Below are positions 1 through 3,829 of a stretch of 5,548 bases of DNA, piece after piece (position 1 is the first letter of the stretch; every line of letters begins with the position of its first letter). Origin of the DNA: Lachnospiraceae bacterium (GTDB lineage Bacteria; Bacillota; Clostridia; Lachnospirales; Lachnospiraceae); contig JAILFQ010000172.1 of assembly GCA_024697505.1 (NCBI GenBank), forward strand, positions 1-5,548. The letters run 5' to 3'. Made by a program: the position numbers and the translations under genes. The notes below the pieces were generated by a model. The model had not been told where the DNA came from. It ran no database searches and saw only the letters and a list, made by a program, of their open reading frames with translations.

Positions 1-299
1 TCATACAATTCATTGTACTTATTTCCCGGTCCCACAAGACCGAGACTCGGAAGCATTGAAATATAATAACCTCCGAAGAAAACCATGTAAAGAATAAAAA
101 CAATTTCAAACAAGAAAAACAGTATACCCCTGAGAACCTGGCCACGAACAAGGTTTCCGAATCCCATAATTACAAAGGAAATCCTGGTTGCCCAGTCTCC
201 ATCTTTAAAAGATGTTCCGATATCGGCAATGTTCCTTGCACAAGCCTTAAAGCCCTTTTTAATGGCATTTTCTTTTACATTTGTGCTTTGCTCTTCCAT
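1..299 (-). CDS. MalF/UgpA-type sugar ABC transporter permease, N-terminal part (truncated by window edge)
   Basis: Reading from an ATG at 299 gives 99 residues that run off the window edge without a stop. The protein starts MEEQSTNVKENAIKK, a charged cytoplasmic N-terminus. Around residues 46-59 comes GFGNLVRGQVLRGI, which resembles the G-x-G-Q/N-hydrophobic-R-G-Q-x-x-x-G motif before the first helix of MalF/GanP-like permeases. A long hydrophobic segment follows (about residues 57-83, FFLFEIVFILYMVFFGGYYI), then SLGLVGPG, which fits the first external loop. The start is backed by GGAAAGGA at 305-312, five bases before the ATG. As the gene directly after a sugar-binding lipoprotein on the same strand, it is probably the first integral-membrane subunit of that importer, the position of ganP in Bacillus subtilis. 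The EAA loop that docks the ATPase lies outside the window, so family assignment rests on the N-terminal pattern and context. Confidence 0.82.
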   Translation of the reverse strand, partial: MEEQSTNVKENAIKKGFKACARNIADIGTSFKDGDWATRISFVIMGFGNLVRGQVLRGILFFLFEIVFILYMVFFGGYYISMLPSLGLVGPGNKYNELY

Positions 300-339
300 A
301 TTAGTCCTTTCCGTGAGCCTTTCCCCCACCACAAATGAT

Positions 340-368
340 ATTATATCAAATTATGATGTAGTTATCGA
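340..368 (-). promoter_or_regulatory. Candidate sigma-A promoter for the permease gene(s)
   Basis: On the minus strand a perfect -10 box TATAAT (345-340) is preceded after exactly 17 bases by TCGATA (368-363), which matches four of six positions of TTGACA. Transcription would start near 333, giving a leader of about 30 bases before the permease ATG at 299. It sits downstream of the terminator at 470-507, so the permease would not depend wholly on readthrough from the binding-protein gene. A second -35-like TTGACA lies further upstream (about 405-400, minus strand) but has no good -10 at the right distance. The region is AT-rich, so chance matches are possible. Confidence 0.5.
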
Positions 369-411
369 TAAAGAAAAACAATAATTTAAGTGCCGGTATG
401 TCAATGATATT

Positions 412-468
412 CGCAATGCGCTTTGCTGCCTGCTCATAACGCATAGCACTTCGTGCTTTGTGCTGCGT
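412..468 (-). repeat. Hairpin-rich element with internal inverted and direct repeats
   Basis: Between the terminator and the permease promoter lies a structured stretch. ACGCA (439-443) pairs with TGCGT (464-468), and inside it AGCAC (445-449) pairs with GTGCT (453-457) around a three-base loop. An alternative pairing joins ATGCG (416-420) with CGCAT (440-444). An imperfect direct repeat is also present: GCTTTGCTGC (420-429) and GCTTTGTGCTGC (455-466). The segment is richer in GC than its AT-rich flanks and has no open reading frame. This looks like a dispersed intergenic (REP-like) element or an mRNA-stabilising structure, but copies elsewhere cannot be seen from one window. Confidence 0.45.
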
Positions 469-469
469 C

Positions 470-507
470 AAAAACGGGTTGGGATTAAGTTTGCCTAACC
501 CCAACCC
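470..507 (-). terminator. Rho-independent terminator after the binding-protein gene
   Basis: On the minus strand GGGTTGGG/CCCAACCC-type arms pair perfectly over 8 bp (500-507 with 476-483), extended after one mismatch by 3 bp (496-498 with 485-487) around an 8-base loop. One G (475) and a run of five Ts (474-470) follow the stem. The stem starts about 30 bases after the tandem TAA TAA stops of the binding-protein gene. A terminator placed between the binding protein and the permease of one importer is a known way to make more binding protein than membrane subunits, either as a leaky stop or paired with a separate permease promoter. Confidence 0.8.
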
Positions 508-537
508 ATCTTAAAGCTAAAAGATAAGTCTTAATTA

Positions 538-2364
538 TTACTTAACTGTTACTGTATTTGTTGATGTATCAAATACGATGTGTCCCTTTACATCAGCGCC
601 CACAATATAGTTAGCTGCGCCGTCGCCGTAGGAAACATCCCATCCGTGACCCTGACGAACCTTAAACTCTGTACCTGCTGTAAGTGTGAACTCATCAACA
701 GAAACATATGTTACGCCGTCTGCCTGAATTTCCATCTCGAAATCCTTATCCCAGTTGGAACCGTCAAGAACACCGATTGCTGTCCATCCTGTTGCATAGC
801 TGTTCTTTACAAGGGAAACAACACCTGTTCCTGCATCCTTGTCGAAGTCAAGCTTTACAAAATAGTAACCTGTTTCAGGAACAACAAAGTTGTTCTTTGT
901 GGACTTGCCGTCATCGCCAAGAGCACCGAACTGAACATCCCATGCCTTGCCCTGACGTACCTGGAACTCATCACCTGCGTTAAGCTGTAAAGCATCCTTG
1001 GAGTACCACTTCTGTGTTCCAAGCTCTGCAGAGCAGATCATTTCAAGGTCTGTATCCCAGTTTGTACCGCAAATAGCACCGATTACCGAGAAGGAAGACT
1101 TTTCATCTGCAGACATATTAAAGAGTGCAGAAATTGTATCGTAGTAAAGTTTAAGAACGTCCTTAAGAGCTGCGTCTGAACCGTCAGATTCCAGAACGCC
1201 TGCTGTAATAGCCTTTGCAATATCCCACCAGGAACCATGGATCTGACCCTGTGGCTTAGCATACTGGTTCTGAGCAAAAAGTGCCTTAAGACCAGGGTTA
1301 GCCTGAACAGCATCACTCTTCTGGGCTGCACTGTTTGAAGGTCCCCAAGCAAGTTCGTTAAATCTTTCAAGCTGAGCGGACTCAGATGTAAGATATGTAG
1401 CAAGTTTAGCAAGAGCTGCTGCTCTCTTAGCTTCTGTCTGTGGCTTTACACCAAGAAGCTTGCATCCGGAGAAGGAACCAAGATGATAGCTCTTTCCGTC
1501 TACTGTGTAGGAAGGAAGCTCAGCTGTTCCCATGTTGTCTCCAAGAATCTTGGATACTGTCTGATAATCCCAGGTACCTGTAATTACGAAACCTGCAGGA
1601 ATTGCAGCTTCGAAATCCGCACCTGAAGAGGAGTTTGTATAAGCAGAAGAAGTAACTGTCTTGTAGATACCCTTTGCTGCTATAAGACCCTTGTCTGAAT
1701 TATAATCATCGTTAATGGAAACGAAGTTTCCGTCATCGTCTGTTGTCCATTCGGATACGCATCCTGCACCAAAGAAGAATGCTGCATTGTACCAGGCATT
1801 GCCAAGTTCAAATGAGAAAGATCTGCCTGCTGCTTCGCAGTCTGCAATGATCTTCTCAAGAGAAGTTACATCACTGTCCGGAATAACGCTCTTATCATAA
1901 TAAAGGAAAAATCCGTTATCAGATGTAAGAGGATAAGCATAAAGAGAATCGCCGGACTTTGCAGCCGCAACAGCACCTGCTTCGTTGCTGTCTTCGATTG
2001 TCTTTCCTGCTGCAACACCGATCTTTGTAAGAGCCTGAGCCTGAATAAGACGAGCTGTCTGGTCCTGTGCAAAGAAGAAAATGTCTGCGCCGGCAGAAAC
2101 GTCTGTGATCATCTGTGTAGCTGAGTCAGCCTCAGATACAGGTTCGATTGTGGCATCGAATTTAACGCCATACTCATTATTGCTGTTAAAATCGTTAATC
2201 TGCTTTTCTGTGAGGTCTACAGCAAGTTCAGGAACCCATACGGTAATTTCGTATGTTCCGGCAATGTCTGCAGATTCCTCGGAATCCTTACCCTTGCCGC
2301 AGGCTGTTAAGCAAGCCATGCACATTGCAAGAACAAGAACAAGTGCCAATATTCTTTTTTTCAT
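538..2364 (-). CDS. Sugar ABC transporter substrate-binding lipoprotein with two extra C-terminal carbohydrate-binding-like modules
   Basis: This 608-residue protein is the extracellular binding subunit of an ABC sugar importer. Residues 1-21 form a lipoprotein signal peptide (MKKR, hydrophobic core) with lipobox LTAC; Cys22 is the predicted lipidated residue. A short acidic linker leads to a MalE-like (family 1) binding domain, about residues 36-415, with the typical DIFFFAQDQ, YPLTSDNGFFLYYDKSV, GFVITGTWDY and AWGPSNSAAQ blocks. Two tandem modules follow (about 425-518 and 527-608), sharing the NWDxDxEM and AGxEFxVRQGxxWDVxxG patterns. They resemble SusE/SusF- or X25-type starch-binding folds and are absent from ordinary MalE or GanS proteins of about 400-450 residues. 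The start has AAGGAGG nine bases upstream, and the gene ends in tandem TAA codons. Next to a galactanase, galacto-oligosaccharides are the likely ligand (inference); maltodextrin binding is the alternative because the fold is MalE-like. Confidence 0.9.
   Translation of the reverse strand: MKKRILALVLVLAMCMACLTACGKGKDSEESADIAGTYEITVWVPELAVDLTEKQINDFNSNNEYGVKFDATIEPVSEADSATQMITDVSAGADIFFFAQDQTARLIQAQALTKIGVAAGKTIEDSNEAGAVAAAKSGDSLYAYPLTSDNGFFLYYDKSVIPDSDVTSLEKIIADCEAAGRSFSFELGNAWYNAAFFFGAGCVSEWTTDDDGNFVSINDDYNSDKGLIAAKGIYKTVTSSAYTNSSSGADFEAAIPAGFVITGTWDYQTVSKILGDNMGTAELPSYTVDGKSYHLGSFSGCKLLGVKPQTEAKRAAALAKLATYLTSESAQLERFNELAWGPSNSAAQKSDAVQANPGLKALFAQNQYAKPQGQIHGSWWDIAKAITAGVLESDGSDAALKDVLKLYYDTISALFNMSADEKSSFSVIGAICGTNWDTDLEMICSAELGTQKWYSKDALQLNAGDEFQVRQGKAWDVQFGALGDDGKSTKNNFVVPETGYYFVKLDFDKDAGTGVVSLVKNSYATGWTAIGVLDGSNWDKDFEMEIQADGVTYVSVDEFTLTAGTEFKVRQGHGWDVSYGDGAANYIVGADVKGHIVFDTSTNTVTVK
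541..1092 (-). repeat. Tandem duplicated domain within the binding-protein gene
   Basis: The last third of the binding-protein gene encodes two homologous modules. Copy 1 covers residues 425-518 (nt 1092-811) and copy 2 residues 527-608 (nt 786-541). Shared positions include IGxxxGxNWDxDxEM, LxAGxEFxVRQG and WDVxxG; copy 1 has an insertion after WDVQFG (GDDGKSTK). The copies differ clearly in sequence, so this is an old duplication rather than a recent DNA repeat. Conserved Trp residues in the NWD and GWD/AWD motifs could contribute to a sugar-binding surface. Confidence 0.8.
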
Positions 2365-2365
2365 A

Positions 2366-2388
2366 AAATATCTCCTCCTTAGATATTT
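2366..2388 (-). promoter_or_regulatory. Ribosome binding site displayed in the loop of a perfect hairpin
   Basis: On the minus strand AAATATCT (2388-2381) and AGATATTT (2373-2366) are perfect 8-bp complements. The seven loop bases between them are AAGGAGG (2380-2374), the full Shine-Dalgarno sequence. AGGAGG ends nine bases before the ATG at 2364 and fixes the start. The stem is mostly A-U pairs, so it is weak by itself, but the fit of the loop to the Shine-Dalgarno sequence is exact. Confidence 0.75.
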
Positions 2389-2391
2389 GTG

Positions 2392-2428
2392 GGTTAAAAG
2401 AATTCTTTTCCTCCCAATCCTTTTAACC
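2392..2428 (-). repeat. Inverted repeat in the binding-protein mRNA leader
   Basis: GGTTAAAAG (2392-2400) and CTTTTAACC (2420-2428) form a perfect 9-bp inverted repeat with a 19-base loop, just upstream of the Shine-Dalgarno hairpin. The right arm overlaps a 14-bp perfect palindrome AAAAGAATTCTTTT (2396-2409), so the two pairings exclude each other. The loop contains a second purine-rich GGGAGG, which resembles a Shine-Dalgarno sequence without a start codon. This could be a stabilising or switching leader structure; there is no U-tract typical of an attenuator. Confidence 0.5.
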
Positions 2429-2482
2429 TGTTAATTTGTTTTTTTGGTGCATCCGTGTGCGCAATCGGTTGCTCCAAAAAGA

Positions 2483-2511
2483 AGAATAACAAAAAGAAAT
2501 TTTGTTGTCAA
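2483..2511 (-). promoter_or_regulatory. Sigma-A promoter of the binding-protein gene with palindromic spacer
   Basis: On the minus strand a perfect -35 box TTGACA (2511-2506) is followed after 17 bases by TATTCT (2488-2483), four of six matches to TATAAT. Transcription would start near 2476, giving a leader of about 110 bases. The spacer region holds a perfect inverted repeat, AACAAAA and TTTTGTT around AGAAA (2488-2506), which is where a repressor would block RNA polymerase. The low complexity of this A/T stretch tempers the palindrome, but the -35 box and spacing are strong. Confidence 0.65.
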
Positions 2512-2559
2512 TTTACATATTGCACTATGAAAACATTCATTTTTTGTGCAACTTGCACA

Positions 2560-2573
2560 ATAAACCGTTTTCA
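2560..2573 (-). promoter_or_regulatory. cre-like / LacI-family operator candidate
   Basis: The minus-strand sequence TGAAAACGGTTTAT matches the catabolite-responsive element pattern TGWAANCGNTNWCA at 12 of 14 positions, with the central CpG in place; only the last two bases differ. It lies about 90 bp upstream of the predicted start of the binding-protein transcript and is wedged between two TTGYRCAA octamers. CcpA or the local LacI protein could bind it; both use a CpG-centred operator. Confidence 0.4.
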
Positions 2574-2642
2574 CATTTTGCGCAACAAGTTGCGCCACTT
2601 CGTCAATGCGCACAAAGTCCCACCGCCAAAATTGTACAAAAT

Positions 2643-2653
2643 AGCGCTTAAAT
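2643..2653. promoter_or_regulatory. AGCGCT-centred LacI-like operator, promoter-proximal copy
   Basis: AGCGCTTAAAT here is the exact reverse complement of ATTTAAGCGCT at 2700-2710. The AGCGCT core has a central CpG and is the same core as in the symmetric lac operator. The LacI regulator of this locus keeps the hinge-helix Leu (residue 62) that in this family inserts at a central CpG step. Confidence 0.45.
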
Positions 2654-2699
2654 CCACTTAACTTTTACCAAATACTGGTTTATGGTCAAAAATTAAGCA

Positions 2700-2710
2700 A
2701 TTTAAGCGCT
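2700..2710. promoter_or_regulatory. AGCGCT-centred LacI-like operator, distal copy
   Basis: ATTTAAGCGCT includes the 8-bp palindrome AAGCGCTT (2704-2711) and is the inverted partner of the copy at 2643-2653. The two CpG centres are 62 bp apart, close to six helical turns, so both would face the same side of the DNA and could be bridged by one LacI-type tetramer or two dimers. The site lies about 60 bp after the LacI stop codon. Confidence 0.45.
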
Positions 2711-2770
2711 TTACTGTGCAAACTGCGCAACGCGGCAGATTAAAGCAATAAACCGCACTGCATCTCTTAT

Positions 2771-3781
2771 TTAGTTTGTAGATTCTCTCATGTAAACTTC
2801 GTAACCTACCGGTGTACTCTGTGCAACCTCTTCTCCATTTATCATTGCCATAACAATGCTGCAGGCTTCCGAACCCAGAGCTCTTGCATCAAAATTAAGA
2901 GAAGTAATGCTTGGTATGTTCTTTTCCAGGACTCTGCTGTTATAAAATGATGCAACTTTTATATCTCCGGGAACATCCACTTTTCTTTTACGAAGGTTTT
3001 CAAGCACCGAAAGACATATAAAGTCATCCATACACATTATGCAATCCACTTGTTCCTCAATAAGTCTGTCTATTACTTCGTCAAATTCCGCTTCCCTTCC
3101 CATGTTAAGAATAACCTGGTCCGGAAAAACAGTCCTTCCGCAATCATGCATCCCCTGCAAAAATCCACGAAGACGACACTGAGTAACGTTATAGGACTGG
3201 TCACCACCTAGAAGCACGATCTTTTCCGGTCCTCCGGCAGCAATGCTCTTTGTAAGCTCTCTGCAGGCAGCTGTATGATCGTGGTCCACCTGAACAACAT
3301 CTCTGTCATTTGGGGTTCCGATTGTTACAAAAGGAATATTTTTGGTCTTTAAATATTCGATCGTAAGGTCCTTGGTAAGAGTTCTTGTAAGAATAACTCC
3401 GTCCACCTTTCGGTTGTTTATCATTCTCTCCAAATGAGAAATATCATTTTGGGAGGTCATTGAAACAACCACGTCATAGCCGTACTTTCCCGCTCTTTCG
3501 CAAACGCCTATAAGGCATTTCTGGAAAAACGGCAGGTCGGAAAGTTCAAAGTCTTCCGGAACCGTTATTCCTATATTGTAGGTTTTCTGCTTGGCAAGAG
3601 CCTTCGCCTGGGCATTTGGCACGTAGTCATGTTCCTCAATGTAGCGTTTTACCATTTCCCTGGTGGCGCTTCCAACACGTCCCTTTCCGGAAATTGCCCT
3701 GGAAACCGTTGTTTTGGACACTCCAAGTGCCTTGGCAACGTCTTCTATTGTAATTTTCTTGCCATCGATTTCTTTTCCCAT
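2771..3781 (-). CDS. LacI-family transcriptional regulator, probably the galactan/galacto-oligosaccharide repressor
   Basis: The 336-residue protein has the full LacI layout. Residues 10-31 (ITIEDVAKALGVSKTTVSRAIS) form the helix-turn-helix, followed by YVPNAQAKALAKQK, the hinge helix with the CpG-intercalating Leu62, and a periplasmic-binding-type sensor domain from about 68 to the end. ATG at 3781 is preferred over an upstream TTG at 3787, because AGAGGG (3793-3788) lies six bases before the ATG and abuts the TTG. It follows the galactanase gene after 48 nt with no terminator between, so co-transcription is likely, and lies before the transporter genes it probably controls. Where many relatives have GFDD in the sensor domain, this one reads ASFYNS, so the usual sugar-contacting Asp appears replaced. 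Its position matches ganR in Bacillus subtilis only loosely; the ligand is inferred from neighbours. Confidence 0.92.
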   Translation of the reverse strand: MGKEIDGKKITIEDVAKALGVSKTTVSRAISGKGRVGSATREMVKRYIEEHDYVPNAQAKALAKQKTYNIGITVPEDFELSDLPFFQKCLIGVCERAGKYGYDVVVSMTSQNDISHLERMINNRKVDGVILTRTLTKDLTIEYLKTKNIPFVTIGTPNDRDVVQVDHDHTAACRELTKSIAAGGPEKIVLLGGDQSYNVTQCRLRGFLQGMHDCGRTVFPDQVILNMGREAEFDEVIDRLIEEQVDCIMCMDDFICLSVLENLRKRKVDVPGDIKVASFYNSRVLEKNIPSITSLNFDARALGSEACSIVMAMINGEEVAQSTPVGYEVYMRESTN

Positions 3782-3800
3782 TAACAACCCTCTATTCTTT

Positions 3801-3822
3801 CAAGTCTCGCTCCCGGGACTTG
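3801..3822 (-). repeat. Hairpin in the galactanase-LacI intergenic gap
   Basis: CAAGTC (3801-3806) and GACTTG (3817-3822) are perfect complements, and after one mismatch two more G-C pairs close a four-base loop. The stem fills most of the 48-nt gap between the galactanase stop and the LacI ribosome binding site. No U-tract follows on either strand, so it is not a classical terminator. It may protect the 3' end of the galactanase mRNA or separate the expression of the two genes. Confidence 0.4.
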
Positions 3823-3829
3823 CACTTCC

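Larger units (their letters stand above)
2457..2730. promoter_or_regulatory. Cluster of TTGYRCAA-type octamers, probable multi-site regulator target
   Basis: Four octamers match TTGYRCAA exactly: TTGTGCAA (2544-2551), TTGCACAA (2553-2560), TTGCGCAA (2578-2585) and TTGTACAA (2632-2639). Five differ at one or two positions: GTGCGCAA (2457), TTGCGCCA (2590), ATGCGCAC (2606), CTGTGCAA (2714) and CTGCGCAA (2723). Two pairs have the same 9-bp spacing: 2544/2553, which together make a perfect 17-bp palindrome, and 2714/2723. The 2578/2590 pair makes a perfect 16-bp palindrome GCGCAACAAGTTGCGC (2580-2595). The exact sites lie upstream of the binding-protein promoter, about 60-160 bp before its predicted start. 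The binding protein is unknown; the local LacI regulator is one candidate, an activator from elsewhere another. Confidence 0.55.
2365..2770 (-). promoter_or_regulatory. Long regulatory region between the LacI gene and the binding-protein gene
   Basis: These 406 bp hold no credible gene: the short open frames here lack ribosome binding sites and recognisable protein features. The region is unusually dense in palindromes. It contains the binding-protein promoter, its leader with two hairpins, a group of TTGYRCAA-type octamers, two AGCGCT-centred sites and a cre-like site, described separately. No stem with a U-tract follows the LacI stop codon, so the LacI transcript may read through into this region. 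Confidence 0.75.

Noticed and set aside
580..990. 136-codon open frame on the plus strand
   Set aside because: It lies wholly opposite the C-terminal modules of the binding protein, has a Cys-rich, unnatural composition and no ribosome binding site; it is a shadow of the real gene.
2431..2661. Short open frames on both strands in the intergenic region (60 and 68 codons)
   Set aside because: They overlap each other and the promoter and palindrome cluster, lack ribosome binding sites, and encode Cys/Lys-rich, family-less peptides.
2457..2730. CRISPR-like or mobile-element repeat array
   Set aside because: The repeated units are only 8 bp with irregular spacing and no long identical repeats or terminal inverted repeats; regulator sites are the better reading.
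2715..2770. Possible terminator after the LacI gene (GCGG/CCGC pairing)
   Set aside because: The stem is four G-C pairs with a 17-base loop and no U-tract follows, so it does not qualify as a rho-independent terminator.
3782..3787. TTG at 3787 as start of the LacI-family gene
   Set aside because: The AGAGGG ribosome binding site directly abuts this codon, leaving no spacing; the ATG at 3781 has a normal 6-base gap.
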